A stretch of 64,000 bases of DNA from Streptomyces sp. NBC_00691 (GCF_036226665.1 NZ_CP109007.1:7688001-7752000), one strand, 5' to 3'. Shown: positions 7,838 to 17,331, counted from the first letter of the stretch. Notes: generated by a model not told the origin, from the sequence alone. A program made the numbers and translations.

Positions 7838-10800
7838 GCGTTCCTCTCACTCTTCGCGCGGGCCTGCGGAGCCTCGGGACCGGCGCCTCGCGCACGGGTC
7901 CGCAGGGTCTCCAGGCCGATCAGATCGTCGGACTCGGCGTCCGGGACTTCCCGGTCGAAGCGGGCCAGGACGGGAATGCAGAAGCTGACGAGGGCCAGCG
8001 CGGCCATGGCGAGGCCGAACACCAGATAGAGCAGGCCGATACCGCGCCCTTCGCCGGTGCCGATCAGCGCGCCGACGCTGGAGGCCAGTGCACCGCCCTC
8101 GTCCATCAGGGGCTGCAGCAGCCCGGGGCCCGCCGGAGCGACCAGGGCGAAGCCGATCGGCAGGGTGGACCAGGCGACCATGGTGTTCACCGCGATCACC
8201 CGGCCGTGGAAGCGCATCGGCACCTTGGTCTGGACGACCGTCGCGTAGATGCCGTTCAGCAGCGCGAGCCCGTAGGTCATGCCGAACGCGCCGACGGCGA
8301 CCACGGTCACCGAGGGCCGCAGGCCGGTGACGAAGCACGCGGCGGCCAGGCCGAGAGTGGCGATCATGACGCCGCGCAGACGCATCCGGCGCGGGCCGCC
8401 CCAGACCAGCAGGGTGAGGCCGCCGAGAACGGCGCCCAGGCCGGCCGCCGTGGAGACCCAGCCCGCCGCGGCGGTCGTGGAGAAGGAGAGCACCAGCGGG
8501 GTGACGAGCAGGAAGAGCGGGGAGAGGAAGATGTTGAGCACCGCGAACCAGAACAGCATGGCCCTGAAGTGGCGGCTGCCGAGCGCCCGTCGGAAGCCCG
8601 CCCGGATCTCGGCGCCGACGCTCTCGCGGCGGGTGGCCGCCATCGCGTCGGGGAAGCGCACCGCCAGGGTGATGCCCGTGGCGATCACGTAACTGACGAC
8701 GTCGAAGACCAGGATGCCGCCGAGGCCGATCACGTGCAGGATGCCGACGGCGATCAGCGGAACGAGGAACTGGGCCAGGCCGAGAGCCATCTGCACCACG
8801 CCGTTGGCACGGCCGAGGAAGCGCTTGGGCACCAGCTGCGGCACCGCCGAGCCCCAGGCGACGCGCTGGAACGCGAGTGCGACGGACAGCAGGGAGATCA
8901 TCACGTAGGCGTGCCAGATCTCCAGCGAGCCGCTGAGGTGGAGGGCCAGCAGCACCGCCTGGGTCAGACCGGCCGCGATGTCGCCCCACAGCATCACCCG
9001 GCGGCGGTCGCCCCGGTCGACGATGGCGCCGGCCAGCGGGGCGACCACGATGCTGGGCACCAGTCCGAAGGCGGCGAGCAGGCCGAGGTGGAGCAGCGAG
9101 CCGCTCTGCAGGTAGATCCAGATCGGCAGGGCGAACTCGGTGAGGGCCGAGCCGATCATCGACAGCTGCTGGCCGGTGGCGATCGTCAGGAAGCGGCCCA
9201 TGGTCGGGCGCACGGGCCGGCGCCTGCGGGCTTCACGGGACTCCGCCGGCGGCCCGGACCGCTCCGCCGTCCCCTGCCGTCCGGGATCCGGCTCAGGAGC
9301 AGGTGCGGTGTCCGGGACGTCGCGGGACAGGCCGGCCAGCCACCAGGTGGCGTCGGCGGTGCGTTCGTGCCGGGCCTCCTCACCGGCGGCGATCGAACGG
9401 TGCACCCCCGTCAGGATGTCGGCCAACTCCTCGGCTCGGTACTTGAGATAGAAGTGACCGGCTTCGTCGAGGACCACCACGGCGGCGGTTCCGGTGATCC
9501 GGTGCCACTCGCGGAACCGCTCCTGGTAGAACTCGGTCGCCGGATCGCGGTCGCCGCAGACGGCGATCACCGGCGCCGTGAGGGTGCCACCCTCGCCCTC
9601 GTACAGCTCGCCGAAGTAGCGCTCGGCACCCTGGGTCCCGACCCGGCGGTTGCGCACGATCAGCCGCAGCTGCTCCTCGTCCACCTCGTCCACGTCCAGA
9701 CCCGCCGCGGCCAGGGCGTTGATCATGCCCTGGTCGCTGCGGAGGCGGGCGGCCAGTCCGGCGAAGCGTTCGGCCAGCGCGGCGCCGCGGCCCTTCGGGC
9801 GGGCGAAGGGGAAGATGCCTCCGAGGTGGACGGCGTCGATCTCCCGGCCGGCCGCCTCCACCCGGCGGGCGATCTCCACGGTCAGCCGGACGCCGACCCC
9901 GCAGTGCCCGTAGAGCACCAGCGGTCCCTTGACGTTCGCGACGATCTCCTCGGCGCAGAGCCGGGCGACCTCGTCGATGTCGAGCGCCTCCTCGCCCAGC
10001 TCGTGGCCGGGGACGGCGATGGAGTGCAGGGCCCAGTCCGCGGGCATGGCGTCGGCGAGCGGCTTGTAGATCAGCGCGCTGCCACCGCCGTAGGGGGCGC
10101 AGACCACACTCGCGGCCACCTGGCGGCGCTCGGGGGTGAGCAGGTGCAGCAGCCGGCGCGGGCCGCGTTCGCCCTCCGGGGTGGCCACCAGCCCGGCCAG
10201 CCGACGGACCGTCGGGTACTTGAAGAGGTCCATCACACCGACCGGGGTGGCCAGGTCGGGGAAGGCCCGCCGCATCCGTGCGACCACCTGCGTGGCGAGC
10301 AGGGAGTGACCGCCGAGTTCGAAGAAGTCGTCCAGGGCGCCGACCCGGGGGACGTCCAGCAGGTCCGCCCACATGGCGGCGATCACCTGCTCGGTCTCGC
10401 CCTCGGGATCGACCTGGGCGCCGGCCGCCGGGCCGTCCGCCGGCGCGGGCAGCGCCTTCCGGTCGACCTTGCCGTGGGCGAGCAGCGGCAGCCGCTCCAG
10501 GACCACGTAGCGGGCCGGGACCATGTAGTCCGGCAGGACCTCGCCCAGGGCGGCGCGCAGCTCGGCGGCGGCCGGTGCCGCGCCGCCGGCGGGGCGTTCC
10601 AGATAGGCGACGAGGTTCTGCCTGACGCCCTCGCCGCGGGCCAGGACCACCGCCTGGGTGATGCCGGGCAGCGCGGTGAGCGCGGCCTCGATCTCGCCCG
10701 GCTCGACCCGGTAGCCGCGGACCTTGATCTGGTCGTCGCCACGGCCGAGGTAGTCCAGTGTCCCGTCGGTGCGCCAGCGTGCCAGGTCGCCGGTGCGGTA

Positions 10801-13548
10801 CATCCGCGGCCCGCCGGTCGCGGGGGTCTCCGGGCCGCCGGTCGCCGGGACGCCCCGGCCGGTGCCGTACGGGTCCGCCCCGGCCTTCCTCGCGCCCACC
10901 GGAGCGGCGTACGGAGCGGCGTACGGAGCGGCGTACGGATCCGGCAGGAACCGTTCGGCCGTCAGGTCCGGCCGCCCGAGATAGCCGCGGGCCAGCCGGT
11001 CCCCGCCCAGGTACAACTCACCGGTGACACCCGGCGGAACGGGATTGCGGGCCTCGTCGAGGACGTAGCAGCGGCCCCCCGCCAGCGGGGTGCCGATCGG
11101 GGTGTTGCCCGGCGCGTCCAGGCCGTCGGCGGTGACCTCGTGGACGGTGATCCCCACCGTCGCCTCGGTCGGCCCGTAGTGGTTGAACACCGCGCACCGG
11201 CCGAGCGCGGCGATGCCCGCGGCCCACGACCGACCGCTGGCCTCGCCGCCGAGAACCAGCGCACGGCGCGGCAGCAGCCGCTCCAGCGGCGCGTCGGCGG
11301 TCAGCGCGGCCAGATGGGAGGGCGTCATCTTGAGGTGGTCGATGCCGGCCCGCTCGATCTCCTCGGCCAGTTCCACGCCTGCGATCCGGCGCGGCAGGAG
11401 GTGCACCCGGCCACCGGTCGTCAGGGCCAGGTAGAGCATGGTCATGCTGAAGTCGAAGGCGAGCGACTGGAGCAGCCCGAAGGAGGCGCCGGGCGCGATC
11501 CGCAGCCGCTCGCCCGCCCCCGCCAGGTAGTTGAGGAACTGGCGGTGCTGCACCGCGACACCCTTGGGCGTACCGGTGGAGCCCGAGGTGTAGATCACGT
11601 ACGCGAGGTGGTCGGCGCCCGACACCTCGGCGAGGGGCGCTCCGTCCTGCTCCGTGGCGGCGGCGCCGTCGTCCGTCAGCAGGTCGACCGCCGTATGGTC
11701 GCCGCACCGCGCGCGGAGCACGGTGTCGGTGATCAGGACCTTGGCACCGGCGTCGGCGACCAGGTGGGCGAGCCGGGCGGGGGGCTGCTCGGGGTCGAGC
11801 GGCAGATAGCCGCCGCCGGCCTTGAGGACGGCGACCAGGGCGACCGCCAGCTCGGCGGACTGCTCCAGGCAGACGGCCACCCGGTCGTCGGCACCCACGC
11901 CCAGCGCCCGGAGGCGCCGGGCCAGGGCGTTCGCCCGGCGGTCGAGGTCGCGGTAGGTCAGCGTGCGGTCCTCGAAGACCAGCGCCGGCGCGTCCGGCGT
12001 CCGTGCCGCCGCCCGGGCGAGGGCCTCGGTGAGCGTGGCGGGGCCGCCGTCCGGCAGCGGCGGACCGGCGGCCCAGGTCTCCAGGACGGCCGTCCGCTCG
12101 GCCGCGCCGAGCATCGGGATCCGGTCGACCGGCAAGGCGGGGTCGGCGGTGCCGGCCGAGGCCAGCAGCTCGAACCGCTCGACGAACCGTTCGACGGTGC
12201 CGGCGTCGAAGAGGTCGGTGCGATACGTGAACAGACCGTAGAGTCCGCCGTCCGCCTCCTCGCGCATGTAGAGGGCGAGATCGGCGTGGGTGGTCGTGGC
12301 CTCGTAGCCGAAGCCCTCGGCGTCCAGGCCCCCGGGACCTCCCGCGGGCACGGCGGTGTGGTCGCCGTAGTTCTGGAAGGCGAAGGTGGTCTGGAAGACG
12401 GCGGCGCGGCTCACGTCGCGTTCCACCGAGAGGTCGTTGACCATCTGCTCGAACGGCACCTCCTGGTGCGCGTACGCGTCGAGCGTGGTCTCGCGGACCC
12501 GGCTGATCAGCTGCCCGAAGGCGAGGTCGGCGGAGAGCCGGGCGCGGATCGGCAGCATGTTGACGAACGCCCCGACCACGTTCTCCAGTTCACGGTGGAG
12601 ACGGCCGGCGACGGCGGATCCGACGGCGAAGTCGCGTTGGCCGGTGTGCCGGCTCAACAGGACCTGGAACGCGGCCATCAGCACCATGTACGTGGAGGCG
12701 CCGTAGGACCGCGCCACCTCGCCGATCCGCAGGGAGAGCTCCGGGCTCCAGCGGAACTCGGTCGCGGCCCCGTCGAAGGTGAGCAGCGGAGGCCGGGGAC
12801 GGTCGGAAGGCAGTTCCAGGGCCGGTACGCCGTCGAGCTCGGCGCGCCAGTACGCACGGGAGGCGTCGAGCCGACCGCTCTCCAGGCGGTCCCGCTGCCA
12901 GGCCGCGTAGTCGCCGAACTGCACATCGAGGGGCGTGAGTTCGCCCGGCGCGCCATGGGCGTGGTGGGCGTAGCGGAGATCGAGCTCGCGGTTGAGGAGG
13001 TCGATCGACCAGCCGTCGCTGATGATGTGGTGCATCACCAGCGCCAGGACGTGGTCGTCCTCGGAGACGCGCACCACCAGAGCGCGTACCAGCGGTCCGG
13101 CCTGGAGGTCGAAGGGCTCCGCGATGACCGCGCCGAGCGCGGCGGCGGCGCGCGCCTCGGGGTCCGGGTCCGCGCCGGCGTCCACGTACGCGGCGGCGAA
13201 CGGCGCGGGCTCGGCGAGCTTCACCTCGGCGGTGCCGGCCTCGGTGGTGCGGAAGGTCATCCGCAGGCTCTCGTGCCGGGCCACCAGATCGGTCAGCGCG
13301 GCATCGAGGGCGGCACGGTCGAAGGCGCCCCGGAACCGGCGGGCGGGTGCCAGTGTGTAGGCGGTGGAGCCGGGTGCGAACTGGTCCATGAACCAGAGCC
13401 GTTCCTGACCGCTGGAGAGCGGTGGCGCGGTGTCCGCCGGGCGGGGGTCCACCACCCGGGCGGGGGCTGCGGCGCCGCGCAGCCGCTGGCTGAGCAGGGC
13501 ACGCTTGGCTGCGGACCAGCCGGTGGGCAGGTCCTGGGTATCCGTCAT
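7834..13548 (-). CDS. NRPS C-A-T-TE fused to a C-terminal MFS transporter
   Basis: About 1904 residues from the ATG at 13548, chosen because AGGAA lies five bases upstream; the frame stays open to 13611. Domains in order: condensation (HHIISDGWS near residue 173), adenylation (YTSGSTGTPKG near 651, YRTGDLARW near 918), carrier (LGGHSL near 1079), thioesterase (about 1165-1400) and a 10-12 helix MFS domain (about 1450-1890, beginning MGRFLTIATGQQLSMIG). The pocket reads D-F-T-K-V-G-H-V-G-(K), close to Asp/Asn codes. The thioesterase nucleophile motif is GHCGVG, so Cys replaces the usual Ser (about residue 1214). GDRDP and GHF supply the Asp and His. Chain release and export are thus joined in one membrane-anchored polypeptide. 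Similar NRPS/MFS fusions are annotated in Streptomyces, but I know of no defined role. Confidence 0.95.
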   Translation of the reverse strand: MTDTQDLPTGWSAAKRALLSQRLRGAAAPARVVDPRPADTAPPLSSGQERLWFMDQFAPGSTAYTLAPARRFRGAFDRAALDAALTDLVARHESLRMTFRTTEAGTAEVKLAEPAPFAAAYVDAGADPDPEARAAAALGAVIAEPFDLQAGPLVRALVVRVSEDDHVLALVMHHIISDGWSIDLLNRELDLRYAHHAHGAPGELTPLDVQFGDYAAWQRDRLESGRLDASRAYWRAELDGVPALELPSDRPRPPLLTFDGAATEFRWSPELSLRIGEVARSYGASTYMVLMAAFQVLLSRHTGQRDFAVGSAVAGRLHRELENVVGAFVNMLPIRARLSADLAFGQLISRVRETTLDAYAHQEVPFEQMVNDLSVERDVSRAAVFQTTFAFQNYGDHTAVPAGGPGGLDAEGFGYEATTTHADLALYMREEADGGLYGLFTYRTDLFDAGTVERFVERFELLASAGTADPALPVDRIPMLGAAERTAVLETWAAGPPLPDGGPATLTEALARAAARTPDAPALVFEDRTLTYRDLDRRANALARRLRALGVGADDRVAVCLEQSAELAVALVAVLKAGGGYLPLDPEQPPARLAHLVADAGAKVLITDTVLRARCGDHTAVDLLTDDGAAATEQDGAPLAEVSGADHLAYVIYTSGSTGTPKGVAVQHRQFLNYLAGAGERLRIAPGASFGLLQSLAFDFSMTMLYLALTTGGRVHLLPRRIAGVELAEEIERAGIDHLKMTPSHLAALTADAPLERLLPRRALVLGGEASGRSWAAGIAALGRCAVFNHYGPTEATVGITVHEVTADGLDAPGNTPIGTPLAGGRCYVLDEARNPVPPGVTGELYLGGDRLARGYLGRPDLTAERFLPDPYAAPYAAPYAAPVGARKAGADPYGTGRGVPATGGPETPATGGPRMYRTGDLARWRTDGTLDYLGRGDDQIKVRGYRVEPGEIEAALTALPGITQAVVLARGEGVRQNLVAYLERPAGGAAPAAAELRAALGEVLPDYMVPARYVVLERLPLLAHGKVDRKALPAPADGPAAGAQVDPEGETEQVIAAMWADLLDVPRVGALDDFFELGGHSLLATQVVARMRRAFPDLATPVGVMDLFKYPTVRRLAGLVATPEGERGPRRLLHLLTPERRQVAASVVCAPYGGGSALIYKPLADAMPADWALHSIAVPGHELGEEALDIDEVARLCAEEIVANVKGPLVLYGHCGVGVRLTVEIARRVEAAGREIDAVHLGGIFPFARPKGRGAALAERFAGLAARLRSDQGMINALAAAGLDVDEVDEEQLRLIVRNRRVGTQGAERYFGELYEGEGGTLTAPVIAVCGDRDPATEFYQERFREWHRITGTAAVVVLDEAGHFYLKYRAEELADILTGVHRSIAAGEEARHERTADATWWLAGLSRDVPDTAPAPEPDPGRQGTAERSGPPAESREARRRRPVRPTMGRFLTIATGQQLSMIGSALTEFALPIWIYLQSGSLLHLGLLAAFGLVPSIVVAPLAGAIVDRGDRRRVMLWGDIAAGLTQAVLLALHLSGSLEIWHAYVMISLLSVALAFQRVAWGSAVPQLVPKRFLGRANGVVQMALGLAQFLVPLIAVGILHVIGLGGILVFDVVSYVIATGITLAVRFPDAMAATRRESVGAEIRAGFRRALGSRHFRAMLFWFAVLNIFLSPLFLLVTPLVLSFSTTAAAGWVSTAAGLGAVLGGLTLLVWGGPRRMRLRGVMIATLGLAAACFVTGLRPSVTVVAVGAFGMTYGLALLNGIYATVVQTKVPMRFHGRVIAVNTMVAWSTLPIGFALVAPAGPGLLQPLMDEGGALASSVGALIGTGEGRGIGLLYLVFGLAMAALALVSFCIPVLARFDREVPDAESDDLIGLETLRTRARGAGPEAPQARAKSERNA
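10809..10936. repeat. Tandem repeats inserted in A domain of the NRPS-MFS gene
   Basis: Three perfect 12-bp copies of ggagcggcgtac (10901-10936) encode YAAPYAAPYAAP. Two degenerate copies of about 24 bp (around 10809-10854) encode PATGGPETPATGGP. Together they form an insert of roughly 45 residues just before the YRTGD core motif, where related A domains have a short loop. Both units are multiples of three, so copy-number change keeps the frame. Confidence 0.75.
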
Positions 13549-13765
13549 CGGGTTCCTGTTCGGGCGTTCGGCAGGGGAATCGGAGGATGCGGGCGCGGCG
13601 GGTCCGGGCACGGCGGAGAGGCCTGTGCCCGGTGGGACGGGCGCAGGTTCGGGGCGGAGCTGTGCGCGATCGGCGGAGGCCGGATCGGGCCCCGCAGTGC
13701 GTGATCGGGGGGTGCCGGGCGTGCGGTGGGGCGACGCCGGGCTCGCGGTGGGGCGGGTGCGGCGC

Positions 13766-16700
13766 CTACCGGAGCGCGCGGACGGCGGCGGCGATGCCCG
13801 ACGGGGTCGGGACGTCGAAGAAGATGTCGAAGTCCACGTCCACGCCGAGTGCGTCGCGGATCCGGGCGGCGATCTGCACCACCGTCAGGGAGTGCCCACC
13901 GAGGTCGAACAGGTCGTCCTCGGGGCCGACATCGGGCAGGCCCAGTACCTCGGCCCAGATCCCGCGGACCGTCGCGGTGGTCTCGTCCGCGGAGTCCGCC
14001 GAGTCGGTGGAGTCGGCGGAGTCCGCGGACTTCGCTGTGTCGAGGGCGGCGGCCGTGCCGGTGGCCTGTGGCGCCGGGACCTCGCGTGCCGGGACGGGCA
14101 GGGCCCGCCGGTCCAGCTTGCCGTTCGGGGTGAGCGGCAGACGTTCCATCGTGAGCCAGCGCTGCGGCGCCATCGCGGCCGGCAGCGTACGCGTCAGGTG
14201 GTCGCGCAGTTCCGCGGGGGAGGGGGACCGGGCACCGGTGGCCGGGACCAGGTAGCCGGTCAGGAAGGGCTCACCGTCCTCCTCGGTGCGCACGGCGACG
14301 GCGGCCTCGGCGATGTCGGGGTGGTCGAGCAGCGCGGACTCGATCTCGCCGAGTTCGATCCGGTGGCCGCGGATCTTGACCTGGTCGTCGATCCGGCCGA
14401 GGAAGTCGAGTGCGCCGTCGGGCGTCCGGACGGCCTGGTCCCCGGTGCGGTAGAGCAGGGTGCCGGGCGGGCCGAACGGGTTCGGCACGAAGCGTTCGGC
14501 GGTGAGTTCGGGTCGGCCGAGGTAGCCGTGGGCGACACCGTCGCCGCCGATCAGCAGCTCTCCGGGGATGCCGAGCGGCGTGGGACGCAGCTGTGCGTCG
14601 ACGACGTAGGTCTGGGTGTTGGCGATCGGGCGGCCGATCCCGACGCGTTCGGGCTCGGCGGGTATCTCGGCGCAGGTGGACCAGATGGTGGTCTCGGTGG
14701 GCCCGTACACATTGAACAGCCGGGCGGTCCGCGCGCGCAGATCGCGGGCGAGCGGGAGGGGCAGCGACTCCCCGCCGGCCAGGCCCGTGACGGTGCCGAG
14801 TGCCTCGGCACCGGCTCCCGCCGTGAGCATGACCCGCCATCCGGACGGGGTCGCCTGGACATGGGTGACGCCCTCGCCGCCGATGAGCGCGAGCAGCCCG
14901 GGGCCGTCCACGGCGAGGCCGTCGGGGGCCAGGACCAGGCGGCCACCGGTGATCAGCGGCAGGTAGAGCTCGAGGGCGGAGATGTCGAACGAGAGCGAGG
15001 TCAGGCCGAGCCAGGCGTGCCGGGGGCCGGAGTCGAGCAGGCCGGCGAAGGAGGTGAGCAGGTTGACCAGGGCCCGGTGGCCGACCGCGACACCCTTGGG
15101 GCGGCCCGTGGAGCCGGAGGTGTAGAGGACGTAGGCCACGTCGTCCGGACCGGGGGAGGCGTCGGGGGCGGTCTCGTCCGGGGCTTGGCGCGCGGGCCGC
15201 CGCCTCGATGGGCCGTCGCCGGCCTCCGCCGACGGCACCGGGAGCCGCAGGACCGCGGGGGCGGCATCGGCGACCAGGGGCGCGGGCTCGCGGTCGGCGA
15301 GCACCAGGACGGCTCCGGAATCGCGCAGGACGAGCGCGAGGCGTTCGGCAGGGTAGCCGGGATCCAGCGGAAGGTAGGCGGCGCCGGTGGAGAGGGTGGC
15401 GAGCAGTGCGGCGGGCAGGTCGGCGGTGCGGTTCAGATGGAGGGCGACCAGGTCGCCGGGCCGCACGCCTTCGGCGCGTAGTGCTGCGGCCAACTGATCT
15501 GTACGGAGGAGCAGTTCACGATAGCTGAGGCGGCGGTCGACGGCGCTGACCGCGATCGCCTCGGGGGTGGCGGCGGCCTGGGCGCGGACCAGGTCGAGCA
15601 CGGTCCGGTCGGCCGGGTAGGGCCGGTCGGTGGCGTTCGGAGCGGTCGTGACGGAACGGAGTTCCGCGGCGTCCAGAAGGGGCAGGTCGAGCAGCGGCGC
15701 GGCGGGCGAGGCGACCGCGCCGGCGAGCAGGGTGCTGTAGTGGCGGGCGATCCGGCGGGCGGCGTCCGGGGCGAGCACGGCCGGGTCGTACTGGAGGCTG
15801 AAGTCGATGCCACCGCCCGGGGTGTCGGCGGTGTCGGGGGTCTCGACGATCTGGAGGTGGAGGGTGTTGCGGGCGGTGCGGTTGAACACGGACCAGTCGA
15901 TCCGGGCACCGGTGCCCGCGAACTCCGGGTCCGGACCGCGCCGACGGTAGCCGAGCGAGACCGGGGCCAGGCCGACGCGGGGACCCAGCCCGGCGACGGC
16001 GGTGCCGAACGGCACGCCGCGGTACGGATATCCGGCCCGGAGTTCGGCCCTGACGGCGGAGGCGAAGGCGGCGAAGGTCGGCGACCCCTCGACGGCAGGT
16101 GCGTGGACGGGCAACTCGTTGACGAACATCCCTATCTCGTCGGCCAGTTCGGGAGTCCGGGTGGAGAAGGGCACGGACACCGGCACCGCTTCGCCTCCGT
16201 AGCGGCGCAACAGTCCGTGGAGGGTTGCGAGCAGGAACTCGAAGACCGTGGTGCCGCCCCGTGCCGCCGCGGCGGCCAGCTTGCGGACCTCTGCCCCGCC
16301 GGCACGCCACTCGATCGCGTCACCGGCTCCGGCGGCGGTCGGGGTGCGCGGCGCGCCGGGCAGGACCGGTTCGGTGGCGGCGGCCCAGCGCGGCCCGTAC
16401 CACTCGGCGGCCCGCCGCACGGTGTCCGGATCCGCGGTCGGCCCGGCCGCTGCGGCGGGGGCGGGCAGGGGTGCGGAGGCGTACGCGGTCGCGAGGTCCC
16501 GGGTCAGGACGTCCTTGGAATGGCCGTCGAAGACGGAGTGGTGCGCGGTGAACAGCAGTTCGGCGCTCCCGTCGGCGCGGCGGTACAGGGTGAAGCGGCT
16601 GAGGGGGCCGTCCTCCAGGGCGAAGGGACGAGCGGTGTCCTCCTCCAGCCGTTTCTCCAAGTCGGCCTCGTCCGCGGGCGCTTCGAGCGTCACCAGTGCG

Positions 16701-16948
16701 GGTCGCCGCACGGCGGGTTCCTGCCGGACCTGGCCGTCACGCTCCACCAGGCGTGCGGCCAGGGCCGGATGACGTCTCGTCAGGGCGTCCACGGCGCGGC
16801 CCAGTGCCGCGGTGTCGATCAGGTCGAAGGAGATCCGCACAGGCATGTGGAACGCCTCGCGGGCCAGTCCCAGCCGATCGGTCAGCCAGACCCCCTGTTG
16901 AGCCGGGGAGGCCGGAATACTGTCGGTCAGGGAGAGGGCTTCGGACAT
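13766..16948 (-). CDS. NRPS extension module C-A-T, predicted glycine-activating
   Basis: About 1060 residues from the ATG at 16948 (MSEALSLTDSIPASPAQQGVW), which places the condensation domain at the N-terminus. The frame is open to 17242 but that extension resembles no domain. The condensation motif is HHSVFDGHS (near residue 142), the adenylation core YTSGSTGRPKG (near 611) and the carrier LGGHSL (near 1018). My pocket reading D-I-L-Q-L-G-V-I-W-(K) is close to the published glycine codes (DILQLGxIW). The A-T linker holds a Ser/Ala/Asp repeat. This is the first gene of the operon, 217 bp before the NRPS-MFS gene. The ribosome site at the chosen start is weak, so the true start may differ. 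Confidence 0.92.
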   Translation of the reverse strand: MSEALSLTDSIPASPAQQGVWLTDRLGLAREAFHMPVRISFDLIDTAALGRAVDALTRRHPALAARLVERDGQVRQEPAVRRPALVTLEAPADEADLEKRLEEDTARPFALEDGPLSRFTLYRRADGSAELLFTAHHSVFDGHSKDVLTRDLATAYASAPLPAPAAAAGPTADPDTVRRAAEWYGPRWAAATEPVLPGAPRTPTAAGAGDAIEWRAGGAEVRKLAAAAARGGTTVFEFLLATLHGLLRRYGGEAVPVSVPFSTRTPELADEIGMFVNELPVHAPAVEGSPTFAAFASAVRAELRAGYPYRGVPFGTAVAGLGPRVGLAPVSLGYRRRGPDPEFAGTGARIDWSVFNRTARNTLHLQIVETPDTADTPGGGIDFSLQYDPAVLAPDAARRIARHYSTLLAGAVASPAAPLLDLPLLDAAELRSVTTAPNATDRPYPADRTVLDLVRAQAAATPEAIAVSAVDRRLSYRELLLRTDQLAAALRAEGVRPGDLVALHLNRTADLPAALLATLSTGAAYLPLDPGYPAERLALVLRDSGAVLVLADREPAPLVADAAPAVLRLPVPSAEAGDGPSRRRPARQAPDETAPDASPGPDDVAYVLYTSGSTGRPKGVAVGHRALVNLLTSFAGLLDSGPRHAWLGLTSLSFDISALELYLPLITGGRLVLAPDGLAVDGPGLLALIGGEGVTHVQATPSGWRVMLTAGAGAEALGTVTGLAGGESLPLPLARDLRARTARLFNVYGPTETTIWSTCAEIPAEPERVGIGRPIANTQTYVVDAQLRPTPLGIPGELLIGGDGVAHGYLGRPELTAERFVPNPFGPPGTLLYRTGDQAVRTPDGALDFLGRIDDQVKIRGHRIELGEIESALLDHPDIAEAAVAVRTEEDGEPFLTGYLVPATGARSPSPAELRDHLTRTLPAAMAPQRWLTMERLPLTPNGKLDRRALPVPAREVPAPQATGTAAALDTAKSADSADSTDSADSADETTATVRGIWAEVLGLPDVGPEDDLFDLGGHSLTVVQIAARIRDALGVDVDFDIFFDVPTPSGIAAAVRALR
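13986..14030. repeat. 9-bp tandem repeat in A-T linker (SAD/STD repeat)
   Basis: About five degenerate copies of a 9-base unit encode SADSADSTDSADSAD between the adenylation and carrier domains of the Gly-like module. The unit preserves the reading frame. Confidence 0.7.
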
Positions 16949-17232
16949 CTGCGGCTCACTTAGGACGTCGGAGCGGAGTGGAGGAGCGGCGCGGGGGAAC
17001 GTACGGACGCGGCATGGGGCACGGGCTACCGCGTATCGCCGCCCAGGACGCCGACGGCGTCCGGGGCGGCCTGGTTCGGTGACGGCACCGGCCGACGTGC
17101 GACGTAGGTCCACCCCCCGGGGACCGGTCGACGGCCGTGAGCGGTCAGGACCACCGGACACGCCAGGATGCCCCGAGGCGTCTGGTATCTCCGGCCCCGC
17201 CCGATGAAGACCATTGGTCCAGACCTGTCGAG

Positions 17233-17261
17233 AGATTCGCACAACGCGAAAGCACCGTCAA
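17233..17261 (-). promoter_or_regulatory. Candidate promoter for the NRPS operon (proximal)
   Basis: On the minus strand TTGACG (17261-17256) and GAATCT (17238-17233) are separated by 17 bases, a good fit to vegetative Streptomyces promoters. Initiation near 17226 would give a leader of about 280 bases to the first NRPS start. Confidence 0.45.
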
Positions 17262-17331
17262 GAGCCGTCCGCTGCCCGGAATCAGCCTCCATGTCCACGC
17301 CGAGTTCTACCGACGTGCCCCTAAACATCCG

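Noticed and set aside
1235..8029. Plus-strand open frame of 2264 codons across the NRPS genes
   Set aside because: It is an antisense shadow of minus-strand NRPS genes with clear domain motifs; the translation is Arg/Gly/His-rich without domains.
13611..13611. Upstream start for the NRPS-MFS protein
   Set aside because: The extra 21 residues match no condensation-domain lead-in, and the ATG at 13548 has a proper AGGAA site.
8206..13704. Plus-strand open frame of 1832 codons
   Set aside because: Antisense shadow of the NRPS-MFS gene, caused by high third-position GC.
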